From Deltaproteobacteria bacterium (lineage in GTDB: Bacteria; Myxococcota_A; Polyangia; HGW-17; JAJRWW01), in assembly GCA_029938605.1 (NCBI GenBank), contig JAOZUO010000034.1, positions 1 to 57,779 on the forward strand: a stretch of DNA of 57,779 bases, written 5' to 3'. Positions within the stretch are counted from its first letter, which is position 1. Each line of letters starts with the position of its first letter. Both the position numbers and the translations under genes were made by a program. Below, one piece after another: positions 1-8,436 of this stretch. The notes below the pieces were generated by a model. That model saw nothing but the letters and a program-made list of their open reading frames with translations. It ran no database searches and was not told the DNA's origin.

Positions 1-55
1 CCTTCTTGGTGCCGAAGGTCTTGTGTACGTCCTTGAACTCGATGGTCATAGGCTA
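1..55 (-). pseudogene. Duplicated 5' end of an mlaF gene (partial, runs off the window)
   Basis: These 55 bases are identical to positions 5971-6025, which hold the first codons of the mlaF-like gene at 5264-6019 and a few bases upstream of its start. The match starts at the first base of the window, so the copy may extend to the left, and it ends at base 55. Whether a complete second mlaF lies outside the window cannot be told. Together with the fragment at 3223-3329 it brackets the leucine-rich-repeat gene. Confidence 0.85.
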
Positions 56-182
56 TAGGGCATCGCTGTGTGCTCCGCTGTGTGCTCCGCTTGACGGCTC
101 TGCCCTGCATGGTAGATACTTTTACCATGGAGTCATAAATATCCCCCGGCATACTCCGGGAAGATTCCGATTGGATGCTTCG

Positions 183-3014
183 ATGAGCCCATCAGGACTC
201 TACATGGGCGGGATGTTTGCATGTGTTCTGGTAGCGTGTCCGCAGCCGCCAGCGCTTCGACGTCAGCCGGCGCGGGTCGAGCCCAAACCTCCTGCCGAGC
301 GCGTCGTCAGAATTACCCAGGTCGATGGCGCCGCCGTCCATCGTTGGGCGGCAAAGGGGGACGTGCTTTTGCTGAACGCGGCGCCCGAACGCATCGATCC
401 CTATGGCCGCCATGCGAGGGAAACCGGGGGACCCGGTTTACTGTCCACGCGTGTTGACACGCCGATTGTTCCGTACCGCTATACGGGCGAGCTGACCCTC
501 CGCTGGGAGCTGAACGGGCGCTTGATCCTGGTCAACGGAGTGGTGGTGGGGCTGGATCTTACTTCTCTGGACGTCCCTCGCGCTGAGGTGCTTCTGCGAA
601 AGCACCGGGCGACCGTCACCACCGTGCTGATTCAGCACGCCGCCGACCTGGCGCCCAGGCTGTTGACCGCGATTTCAAAGCTTCGGGCCAAGGAGCTCAT
701 CTTGTCACTGGACTACTACGTAGGGCCGCCGCGCCGGTTGCGTGGGCTGAAGCCGCTCGGGCAACGCCTTTACGGGCTCTCCCTGCGCGGGGCCAACCTC
801 CGTGACGATGACCTCGAACACCTGGCGGACTTGACGTACTTACGGCGACTCGACCTGGCGCACACGGCCGTCAGGGGTCCGGGGCTCGCGCGGCTACGCG
901 TCGTGGGAACCTTGCGTGGGCTGGAGCTGAGGGGCACCTTTGTGACGAACGCTGGCATGGTGCAGGTGCTGCGCTTTACGAGGCTCGCCTCCCTCGGTTT
1001 GGCAAACACCGACGTGTCGAGCGCCGGGCTGCGTCAGATCGGGCGGTTGGCGATATTGACCTCCATCGATCTGTCCTGGTCGAACGTCACGGACTCCGGG
1101 CTAGCGTACCTCACCGGTTTGCGTCACCTCGGCTCCCTGCGGCTGCGTTCCGCGTCGGTCACCGAAGTGGGGCTGCGTCACCTGGCCGGGCTGAAGAGCC
1201 TACGCGCGCTCGTCCTGCGTGGCGCCCACGTGAACGACCGGGGGCTTTTTTACCTGGCCTCTTTGAAAAATCTATGGCGGCTGAATTTGCGCAAAACGTA
1301 CGTTACCGACACGGGACTCAAGCACCTGGCAAACCTCACGGAGCTACGGCAGCTCGACCTCAGCTGGACCCATGTGAAGGGGCCGGGGCTCGTACACCTG
1401 GCGCCGTTGACGAGACTGCGTGAGCTCCTGTTGGAAGAATTGAAGTTCACCGAGGTCGCGGCCAGGCACGTGGCCCGGCTACGTGGTTTGCGCACGCTGG
1501 TGTTTGGGTCCAGCCTCATTACCGACGCGGGCATGCGTTCCCTCGGCAACCTACGCGAGCTGCGGCGGCTGTCGCTGAGCTCCGAGAAGATCACGAGCGC
1601 CGGGCTGAAGCACCTGGCGCGGTTGGAGAAGCTGGTGGATCTCGATCTGGGCGACTTGGAAACGGTGAATTTCGAGGGGTTCTGGCCGGTGCTGTCGCGT
1701 CTGCGACGTCTTGAGCGACTCCGCCTGCCCACAACGCCCGAGAACGCGGACGGCAAGCACCTGGCCGCGCTGACCCGGCTGAGGCGCCTCGAGTTCCAAT
1801 GCTGTCGTCAGTCCGACGAGTGGCTACGCTACGTGACCCGACTCAAGGAGCTGCGGTACCTGGACCTTTTCTGGAGCGTACGGGACGTGGCAGGCTTGAA
1901 GCACCTGGTGGGCCTGAAACGGCTACGATGGCTCCGTCTGCCCCGGAAGACCACCGACGCCGCGCTCGCGCACGTCGCACGGCTTACCGGGCTCCGGACC
2001 CTCGTCCTGTTCGATACCCAGATCACGGATCAAGGGCTTGTCCACCTGGCCGGGATGACCCGCTTGCGGAGGTTGGACCTCTCGGAAACCAAGATCACGG
2101 GCAAGGGCTTTGGCCACCTCGGCGGACTGGTTGAGCTGGAGACGCTCGTTCTAGAAGACAGCAGCGTGAATGACGAGGGACTGCGACAGCTGGCGCGGCT
2201 GGTAGGGCTGCGTACCCTCTCTCTGACGGGCACCAAAATCACGGACGCCGGATTGGCGCACCTGGTCGGGCTGATACGCCTGACCTGGTTGAACCTGTGG
2301 AATATTTCGGGGCTTGGCGGCCGTGCCTTGACGCAGCTGCCGGGGTTGCCGAGCTTGGTACACTTGTTTGTCACCAGCGGCAGAGCCGCGCCCGCCCGCG
2401 CACCCGCGCCGAGCACCTTCCGGATGCTGGGCCGACTTGTAAATCTACGAACGCTGGATCTGACCGGAGCGATTCCGGGGGACAACACCCTGCGTCACCT
2501 AGCCCCGCTGGTAAACCTGCGGTACCTCAGTCTTTCGCACAGCGGAGTGCGCGGCCCGGGTCTGCAGCACCTGCGAAAGCTGTCCGCCTTGCGCTATCTG
2601 AACCTCTCCCGCAGCGCGGTGAACGACGCTGGACTGCGCTACATAACCCCGCTCACCGGTCTGCGCGAGCTGCGGCTAGTCTGTACACCGGTCACCGATG
2701 CCGGGATGCACCACCTGCGGTCCTTAGTCGGGCTTCGCCTGGTGGATCTTCAGCGAACCAGAATCACCAGCGCCGGCCTGCGCCGCCTGCTCCACCAGCC
2801 CAACCTGCGAAGCATCGGTATTCGCGGAACCAAGATGCCGACGGTGTTCAACCCGCGGTCCCCCGGATTCATTGGCACCTTCTATGGCTTATCGATGTGT
2901 GGTGGCCCCGGCCAGCACCGCCCCTGGCCGCACTGCCTGCCGTCGAAAAAGAAAAAGCAGTGCACCTCCGGCCGCTGCCCTAAGCCCCCTACGCCACGGG
3001 GCACGCGCAAGTAG
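183..3014 (+). CDS. Leucine-rich-repeat lipoprotein (about 25 repeats)
   Basis: A 943-residue protein built almost wholly of leucine-rich repeats of about 24 residues from roughly residue 130 to 900. A typical unit contains LRxLxLxxTxITDxGLxHL, the RNI-like/bacterial type frequent in planctomycetes and myxobacteria. I chose the ATG at 183 because it gives a lipoprotein-like signal ending in LVAC, with Cys at residue 19. The n-region has no Lys or Arg, which is unusual; an ATG at 204 has a better upstream AGGA but leaves a very short signal. The open frame continues upstream to position 6, but that part includes the duplicated mlaF piece and is probably not coding. The C-terminus is Lys/Arg/Pro-rich. 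A protein-binding scaffold at the outer membrane or periplasm is inferred; no catalytic domain is visible. Confidence 0.8.
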   Translation: MSPSGLYMGGMFACVLVACPQPPALRRQPARVEPKPPAERVVRITQVDGAAVHRWAAKGDVLLLNAAPERIDPYGRHARETGGPGLLSTRVDTPIVPYRYTGELTLRWELNGRLILVNGVVVGLDLTSLDVPRAEVLLRKHRATVTTVLIQHAADLAPRLLTAISKLRAKELILSLDYYVGPPRRLRGLKPLGQRLYGLSLRGANLRDDDLEHLADLTYLRRLDLAHTAVRGPGLARLRVVGTLRGLELRGTFVTNAGMVQVLRFTRLASLGLANTDVSSAGLRQIGRLAILTSIDLSWSNVTDSGLAYLTGLRHLGSLRLRSASVTEVGLRHLAGLKSLRALVLRGAHVNDRGLFYLASLKNLWRLNLRKTYVTDTGLKHLANLTELRQLDLSWTHVKGPGLVHLAPLTRLRELLLEELKFTEVAARHVARLRGLRTLVFGSSLITDAGMRSLGNLRELRRLSLSSEKITSAGLKHLARLEKLVDLDLGDLETVNFEGFWPVLSRLRRLERLRLPTTPENADGKHLAALTRLRRLEFQCCRQSDEWLRYVTRLKELRYLDLFWSVRDVAGLKHLVGLKRLRWLRLPRKTTDAALAHVARLTGLRTLVLFDTQITDQGLVHLAGMTRLRRLDLSETKITGKGFGHLGGLVELETLVLEDSSVNDEGLRQLARLVGLRTLSLTGTKITDAGLAHLVGLIRLTWLNLWNISGLGGRALTQLPGLPSLVHLFVTSGRAAPARAPAPSTFRMLGRLVNLRTLDLTGAIPGDNTLRHLAPLVNLRYLSLSHSGVRGPGLQHLRKLSALRYLNLSRSAVNDAGLRYITPLTGLRELRLVCTPVTDAGMHHLRSLVGLRLVDLQRTRITSAGLRRLLHQPNLRSIGIRGTKMPTVFNPRSPGFIGTFYGLSMCGGPGQHRPWPHCLPSKKKKQCTSGRCPKPPTPRGTRK

Positions 3015-3637
3015 TGCCTCACCCGTGGGCGCATCACCCGTGGTCAATGATCGTCGGCGGGAGGAGCGTCCTCTGACTTGGCGCGCGCTTCGGCGGCTTC
3101 GGTGTATCTCTGGCGGCGCTGCCGACATCGGCGAGTTCATAAAGAACATCATGCTGACTTTTGGCCACATGCTTACGTATCGGACGAAACTTCACAACTT
3201 AAGTACGTCCCCTCTCTCCTCTCACCGCCACCGCCAGGGCAATGATCGTAAGAAACACCGTCATGACGAGGGTGGCGATGAACCTCGGGGCGATGAGATA
3301 CTCGATGGGCTCTACGCCGCTCATGCGCATTAACAACCTTGACGCTCACCGGATCCAAGTCCGAGGCACATCTATAGCCTAAGCGTTTTCGCAGAGCGTT
3401 CTCACGCCAGAGCTACCTCGGCTGAGTTTTCGTACGAGACGAGGTTAACCGCCAGGCGCCTGCTATCGGGACAACGGTTAACAGTCGGCACAGGCTGACA
3501 TCGCCAAATCCGATCCCTGATCTGCACCTTTTGGTAGAAACCAACCGCCGCCCGCAGTTGATGAAGAGCTGCCGCCGCCGCGGACGCAGACAGTCCAGGC
3601 GCATGAGTCCTGGGCGCTTCAGCCACAGGGATCGGAC
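3015..3637. other. Intergenic region carrying an mlaE fragment
   Basis: No convincing gene. It contains the 107-bp mlaE fragment at 3223-3329. It also has a 19-bp string starting at 3148 that recurs with one mismatch at 4772. The remainder holds short open frames without recognisable protein character. Confidence 0.6.
3223..3329 (-). pseudogene. Duplicated internal fragment of an mlaE gene
   Basis: Positions 3223-3329 match 6328-6434 inside the mlaE-like gene at 6037-6876, with 105 of 107 bases identical by eye; the differences are at 3243 and 3312. Similarity ends abruptly on both sides. In the intact locus the interval between the two duplicated pieces is about 300 bp; here it is replaced by about 3.2 kb carrying the leucine-rich-repeat gene. 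The high identity implies a recent event or gene conversion. Confidence 0.9.
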
Positions 3638-4687
3638 TCACTGAAAGAGCCCGCCGAGTGGATTGTGGGGGACCTTCCGCTCCTCGATGAAAGCGCGCGG
3701 AGAGGGCAGCCAGCCTGGGTGGCTGGTGACCTTGCGGACGTAGAGAAGCGCGCCGCGGAGTTTGCGTCGCAGCTTCTTCAGGTCGGCCTCGGGGTCAACC
3801 ACCACCAGGCGCAGGTCGAGCAGCGGCTGGTAGGAGAGCACCTCGACGCGCTCCGAGCGGAGGTGCCTCAGCAGATTTCTTACGTCCACCGCAGGCGCGA
3901 GGCGGAAATAGACCTCGGCCCTACCCTCCCGGGTCCCCCTAAAGAACTGGTACGTGATCTCTCCCTGTTCGGTCACGGTGAACTTACGCCCCAGGCGGGC
4001 CGATAGTTGCGTCAGGCGCCGTCGGCAGGACCGCTCGTTGTCCTGCCGGATAGTGCGATAGGGCGTGCCAGCGGCCGGCTTTGGCGAAGTGTGCGTCAGC
4101 TTGAGTACCACCGCCGGGTGGTGCGCTTCGGTGCCGAACCAGAACAGCGGTACGTACCCGAGCCGCTCGAGGTCGCGCGCGATGCGCTTCGGTGGTGTGG
4201 AGGCGGACACGTGGACGTCGTACAGGTGGTGGGGCGGCGCTTTGCGCAGCCGGGCGATGTGGGGTCGCAGGAGGCGATGCACCTCCTTGGTGTGCGGTCC
4301 GAACTCCGAGCACTCCTCATTGAAGGACGTGACGTCGAATCGGGTCGGGCTATCCCAGTAGGAGATTGCCCAATGATACCCACAGTGGTAGTCGTCGGAC
4401 TTCTTTCCCCGGGACAGTCGCTCGAGCCTGCAGACCTTGCCGGGGTCAGAGATCAGCAGAGCCCGGTTGGCGGGCGCCTTCTCGAATGTTGTCCACACCT
4501 GGGGCGTGATGACGATGAGCCGCGCCCTGCAGTCCAGGCTACCACCCGCCTCGCCGATACTTAGCTTTCCGCCCAGAATCCGCAAGTCGTCCGGAGCACA
4601 CCAGACGTACCCCGCCGTTGCCACCGTAATCAGCGTCGCCTGGATCCCGATGGTCCAGCCGTTGAGCCATCGCCTTTTCATCTGCAT
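3638..4687 (-). CDS. Secreted or membrane-anchored protein of unknown function
   Basis: A 349-residue protein with two N-terminal ATGs (4687 and 4681), basic residues KRR, then a hydrophobic stretch to about residue 30. This fits an uncleaved anchor or a signal peptide. The mature part has several Cys residues and mixed charged segments, and two regions with a similar alpha/beta look (about residues 150-190 and 255-320, each with hydrophobic strands and basic helices). I do not recognise the family. No Shine-Dalgarno sequence is obvious before either ATG. It stands alone between two intergenic stretches, and the next gene on the same strand upstream is absent, so it is probably its own transcription unit. 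Confidence 0.6.
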   Translation of the reverse strand: MQMKRRWLNGWTIGIQATLITVATAGYVWCAPDDLRILGGKLSIGEAGGSLDCRARLIVITPQVWTTFEKAPANRALLISDPGKVCRLERLSRGKKSDDYHCGYHWAISYWDSPTRFDVTSFNEECSEFGPHTKEVHRLLRPHIARLRKAPPHHLYDVHVSASTPPKRIARDLERLGYVPLFWFGTEAHHPAVVLKLTHTSPKPAAGTPYRTIRQDNERSCRRRLTQLSARLGRKFTVTEQGEITYQFFRGTREGRAEVYFRLAPAVDVRNLLRHLRSERVEVLSYQPLLDLRLVVVDPEADLKKLRRKLRGALLYVRKVTSHPGWLPSPRAFIEERKVPHNPLGGLFQ

Positions 4688-5263
4688 TTAGCGTAGCATA
4701 TGTGGAGCTGCTTGGGTACGTCAGGTCCATTCCCGCCGCATGCGCCATGTCCTGCAAGAAGGGTAAGAGGGATCATGCTGACTTTCGGCCTTCCGCTCGA
4801 TTATCGAGCGTGGGGCGCCGGGGGTTAAGATGCGTGTTGCGGGGGTCTTGATGGGTGTGTGTGGGCGTCTTGGGGCTCGGTGGAGCCGGGGAGGGTACAG
4901 CACGGCCTTCGTCGGAAACGCGTGGAAGCTTCCGGAGGGGTGACGCTGCCGTGGACGACCACGGGGCTTTCGAGCGAATGGTGGCTTGGGGCCGGCTCGG
5001 CTCGTCGAGCGGCGGGGCCGGCTATGGAGGCGCTCTGGGAGTTGACGCCCCAGCGGTGAGCTCGGATTCGGCGGAGGCGGAGGCGGCGGCGGATTCGGCG
5101 GAGGCGGCGGAGGCGGCGGTGCAGAGCTCCTCTTGCAGGGTGCTTGGATTGCTCCGGGCCTCCGAGCGGTAGCGCCCGCTGGGGCCTGGGCAGAACCATC
5201 ACCGAGATGGTCAGCGCATCCCTGGATGGAAGCTGATCCGCATTGCCGATCTGCCCGGCACGT
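4688..5263. other. Intergenic region, GC-rich and low complexity
   Basis: No gene is supported. It contains G-rich runs and a degenerate GGCGGA-type trinucleotide/hexanucleotide stretch around 5065-5130, which opens long spurious frames on both strands. The 19-bp string at 4772-4790 resembles 3148-3166. The last bases follow the stop of the mlaF-like gene at 5264. Confidence 0.5.
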
Positions 5264-6019
5264 TTAGAACCCCGGGGTTTCCATGGGGCCGTTGGACTGG
5301 CCGGTGATGAACTGTTGGACGACCGGGTTGTCCGAGTGCTTGAACTCGTCCTGGGTGCCCACCATGGCGATCTGTCCCTGATAGACCATGGCGATGCGAT
5401 CGGCGATGGAGAAGATGGACGGCAGATCGTGGGAGACGACGATGGAGGTGACGCCGAGCTCGTCGCTGAGACGCCGGATGAGCTGATCCACGCGGCGGGC
5501 GCTGACGGGGTCCAACCCCGTGGTGGGCTCGTCGAACAGGACATACTCAGGGTCCAGGGTGAGGGCGCGGGCGATGGCCACCCGCTTGCGCATGCCGTCG
5601 CCGAGCTCGGCGGGGAAGCGATGGGCGAAGTCGGTCATGCCCACCTTGTCCAGCAGCGCCATGGCGTCGGCGCGCGCGGCGGCGTCCCGGAGGCGTTTGT
5701 GCTTGCGCAGGGGCAGGATGACGTTCTCCACCACCGACAGGGAGTCAAAGAGGGTGGAGCTCTGGAAGACCATGGCGCAGCGCTTGCGGATGGGGTAGTA
5801 GTCCTTCTCCTTGAGGTCCTGCACAGGCTGTCCATCCAGCAGGATCTCTCCGGAGGTGGGCTTAAGCAGGCCGATGATGTGCTTGATGGTAACGGACTTG
5901 CCCACCCCGGAGGTGCCGATGATGAACATCACCTCGCCCTTTTCAACCTTGAGGGTTACGCCCCACAAGACCTTCTTGGTGCCGAAGGTCTTGTGTACGT
6001 CCTTGAACTCGATGGTCAT
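5264..6019 (-). CDS. mlaF: MlaF-like ABC ATPase 2 (degenerate signature motif)
   Basis: A 251-residue ATPase of the MlaF family, which powers phospholipid movement across the periplasm with an MlaE permease. Seen: Walker A GTSGVGKS at 35-42, Q-loop Gln at 85, Walker B with DEP at 162-164, and the H-loop His at 196 (VVSHD). The ABC signature reads LGDGM at 138-142 instead of the usual LSGGM, followed by a normal RKRVAIARA helix. It is the last gene of the operon, 17 bp after the mlaE-like gene at 6037. The partner ATPase at 7702-8436 has the opposite pattern, with a normal signature but no H-loop His, so the two are probably a heterodimer. A copy of its 5' end lies at bases 1-55. Confidence 0.92.
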   Translation of the reverse strand: MTIEFKDVHKTFGTKKVLWGVTLKVEKGEVMFIIGTSGVGKSVTIKHIIGLLKPTSGEILLDGQPVQDLKEKDYYPIRKRCAMVFQSSTLFDSLSVVENVILPLRKHKRLRDAAARADAMALLDKVGMTDFAHRFPAELGDGMRKRVAIARALTLDPEYVLFDEPTTGLDPVSARRVDQLIRRLSDELGVTSIVVSHDLPSIFSIADRIAMVYQGQIAMVGTQDEFKHSDNPVVQQFITGQSNGPMETPGF

Positions 6020-6036
6020 AGGCTAGCCTTGAGGGT

Positions 6037-6876
6037 TTATAGGCCCCGGGACTGCAGGAAGAAGTAGGCCAGTGCTGAGAGGATGAAGTCCAGCACGATG
6101 ACCGCCAGGGAGCTGTTGATCACCGCGCGGGTGGTGGCCGAGCCCACACCCTCGGAGCCGCCGCGGGTGGTGAGGCCGCAGTAGCCCGACACCACGGGGA
6201 TGGCCGCGCCGAAGCAGATGGCCTTGGCCAGCCCGGTGATCATGTCGCCCGCGGTCACCTTTTCGAAGGAGAAAAACACCACGGGGTTCACATCGAAGGA
6301 GGCCCAGGCCATGAGGGTGCCGGCACCCACCGCCACCGCCAGGGCAATAATCGTAAGAAACACCGTCATGACGAGGGTGGCGATGAACCTCGGGGCGATG
6401 AGATACTCGATGGGCTCCACGCCGCTCATGCGCAAGGCGTCCACCTGTTCGGTGACCATCATGGAGCCAATCTCCGCGGCGATGCCCGCGCCCACCCGCG
6501 TGGCGATCATCATGGCCGTGAGGCTCGGTACGAAGGCGTGCACCATGCCCTTGATGAACTCCGACCCCACCTGAGACATGTCGCCGGTGATCTTGTTGAC
6601 CTGCAGGCAGATTTGGTACACGAGCACCATGCCCAGACAGCCCAGGGTGACGCAGACGAACAGCAGGGACTTGTTGCCCACCTGGTACATCTGATTGAGC
6701 ACCTCGCCCTTGGGCCGCTTGCCCCAGATGGAGTAGCGGATGGTGCCCCGCAAGACCCGGAAGAACTCCCCGAGGGCGTCGACCATGCCGAAGACCGCCC
6801 CCCCCACCTTGTGCGGGATGGTGGCCGGGAACTTCAGCGGCGCCTCGAGGCCGGGTTGGGTCGGTTTATCACTCAT
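6037..6876 (-). CDS. mlaE: MlaE-like ABC permease 2
   Basis: A 279-residue MlaE/PqiA-associated permease family protein. After an approximately 65-residue cytoplasmic and interfacial N-terminus it has about five hydrophobic segments. The family hallmark loop, reading EIGSMMVTEQVDALRMSG, is present near the middle and is thought to couple to the ATPase. It is 34 bp downstream of the first permease and 17 bp upstream of its ATPase, all on the minus strand. It probably forms a heterodimer with the permease at 6911-7702 in the inner membrane. An internal 107-bp piece is duplicated at 3223-3329. Confidence 0.92.
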   Translation of the reverse strand: MSDKPTQPGLEAPLKFPATIPHKVGGAVFGMVDALGEFFRVLRGTIRYSIWGKRPKGEVLNQMYQVGNKSLLFVCVTLGCLGMVLVYQICLQVNKITGDMSQVGSEFIKGMVHAFVPSLTAMMIATRVGAGIAAEIGSMMVTEQVDALRMSGVEPIEYLIAPRFIATLVMTVFLTIIALAVAVGAGTLMAWASFDVNPVVFFSFEKVTAGDMITGLAKAICFGAAIPVVSGYCGLTTRGGSEGVGSATTRAVINSSLAVIVLDFILSALAYFFLQSRGL

Positions 6877-6910
6877 GGTCGCGTTCGTATGGTTTGCCCG
6901 GTCCGGTGCA

Positions 6911-7702
6911 TCACGTGAGCAGGTACGTCAAAAAGTAGTCCGACATCACGATCCCCAGGGCCGCGCCCACCACCGCGGCGTTCACCGCCCGCCCCACGCC
7001 CACGGCGCCCCCCTTGGTGTTGAGGCCGAAGTGGCACGAGGTGATCGCGATGATGAGCCCGAAGACCAGGGACTTGATGAGCCCGTGCACCAGGTCGTGT
7101 ACGCCGATGGAGTTGACCAGGCCCGCGTAGAAGACGCCGAACTCGATGCCGATGATCAGGCGGCCGAAGAGCATGGCGCCGCCCAGAGCCACCAGGTCTC
7201 CCAGGATGGTGAGCAAAAAGAGCATGATCACCATGGCCAGGACCCGCGGTACGATGAGATACCGCATGGGATCGATGGAGAGGGCGCGCAGGCCGTCGAT
7301 CTGCTCGGTGACCACCATGGTGCCCAGCTCAGCGGCGTTGTTCGAGCCCACCCTCCCTGAGAACATCAGCCCGATGAGAATGGGCCCCACCTCCCGCAGC
7401 ACCGAGTAGCCCGCGCCCCAGCCCAACAGGGACGTGGCCTGGAACCGCTTCACGAACACCGCCGACTGCACCACCATGATGCCGCCCACAAAAAAGGCCG
7501 TGAGCATGACGATGGGCACCGACTGGTTGCCCATCTTGTACAGGTTTCGCCAGAACTCCGGGATGTCGAAACGTGGCGGGAAGAGGCTTCGGATCACCCG
7601 CGCCAGCAGCGTCACCACCGCGCCCAGGTGCGTGGCCATTTCGATGACGGACTCGCCCACCGCGGCGATGGGGTTGGACACAGCTCGCAGATAACGCGCC
7701 AT
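6911..7702 (-). CDS. mlaE: MlaE-like ABC permease 1
   Basis: A 263-residue MlaE-family permease with the same plan as its neighbour: an N-terminal interfacial helix, about five membrane segments, and the loop ELGTMVVTEQIDGLRAL. The start at 7702 is chosen because its ATG overlaps the TAA of the preceding ATPase by one base (TAATG), which implies translational coupling. An in-frame ATG 57 bases further upstream would lie inside the ATPase gene. It is clearly diverged from the permease at 6037-6876, so the pair is paralogous, not a recent duplication. Confidence 0.92.
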   Translation of the reverse strand: MARYLRAVSNPIAAVGESVIEMATHLGAVVTLLARVIRSLFPPRFDIPEFWRNLYKMGNQSVPIVMLTAFFVGGIMVVQSAVFVKRFQATSLLGWGAGYSVLREVGPILIGLMFSGRVGSNNAAELGTMVVTEQIDGLRALSIDPMRYLIVPRVLAMVIMLFLLTILGDLVALGGAMLFGRLIIGIEFGVFYAGLVNSIGVHDLVHGLIKSLVFGLIIAITSCHFGLNTKGGAVGVGRAVNAAVVGAALGIVMSDYFLTYLLT

Positions 7703-8436
7703 TAGAGCGGCCCCTCCAGCTCTCCCCGGATGAACTGGTACACCACCGGGTCCTCGCAATCGTCTAAGTCCGACTCGGCCCCCTCGTAGATGAGGCGCCC
7801 CTTGTAGATCATGGCGATGCGCTCGACAAAGGGGCGCAGGGCGACGATGTCCGAGGAGACCGCCATCACCGTGGCGTGGCTCTCATCCTGAATGCCGCGC
7901 AGCAGGTCGTAGATCTTGGAGGTGGTCACCGGATCCAGCCCCGCCGTGGGCTCGTCGTAGACCACGATGGGAGGCGTGGCGATGGTGGCCCGGGCGATGC
8001 CCACGCGCTTGCGCATGCCGCCTGACAGCTCGTTGGCCATCTTGTTCTCGCTGCCCGCAAGACCCACCGCCTTGAGCCGGCTGGCCACCCGCTCCTCGAT
8101 CTCGGCCTCGTCGATGCCGCCGGCGCGTAACAACGGGAAGGCCACGTTCTCGCCCACGGTCATAAAATCGAACAGGGCGTTGTTCTGAAAGAGCATACCG
8201 AACTTGCGGCGGGTGGACATCATCTCCGACTCGCCGAAATGGGTGATGTCGCTTCCGTCCACCACCACCCGACCGCGGCTGGGCTTCTCCAGGCCGCACA
8301 CGGTCTTGAGCAGCACGGACTTGCCGCTGGCGGCCGGCCCGATGAGCCCCCAGATCACCCCCTCTTCCAGGTGGAGATCCACGCCCTGAAGCACCGGCAC
8401 GTCCCAGGTCTTGTATACCTTCTCCAGACGGATCAC
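7702..8436 (-). CDS. mlaF: MlaF-like ABC ATPase 1 (H-loop His replaced by Ser)
   Basis: A 244-residue MlaF-family ATPase. The GTG at 8436 is the likely start: GGAGG lies six bases upstream and the GTGA overlaps the stop of the preceding gene. The longer open frame upstream encodes no ABC sequence. Seen: Walker A GPAASGKS at 33-40, Q-loop Gln 84, a perfect signature LSGGM at 137-141, and Walker B DEP at 161-163. The H-loop reads AVSSD, so Ser 195 sits where the catalytic switch His is expected. This is the complement of the partner ATPase at 5264-6019, and together they would form one canonical and one degenerate ATP site. Confidence 0.92.
   Translation of the reverse strand: MIRLEKVYKTWDVPVLQGVDLHLEEGVIWGLIGPAASGKSVLLKTVCGLEKPSRGRVVVDGSDITHFGESEMMSTRRKFGMLFQNNALFDFMTVGENVAFPLLRAGGIDEAEIEERVASRLKAVGLAGSENKMANELSGGMRKRVGIARATIATPPIVVYDEPTAGLDPVTTSKIYDLLRGIQDESHATVMAVSSDIVALRPFVERIAMIYKGRLIYEGAESDLDDCEDPVVYQFIRGELEGPL

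Noticed and set aside
3223..3329. A second functional mlaE gene
   Set aside because: Only 107 bp match and the similarity ends abruptly on both sides.
4825..5544. Frames over the GC-rich stretch upstream of 5264
   Set aside because: Low-complexity Ser/Pro/Arg or Ala/Glu translations of a trinucleotide-like repeat; no start signal or family.
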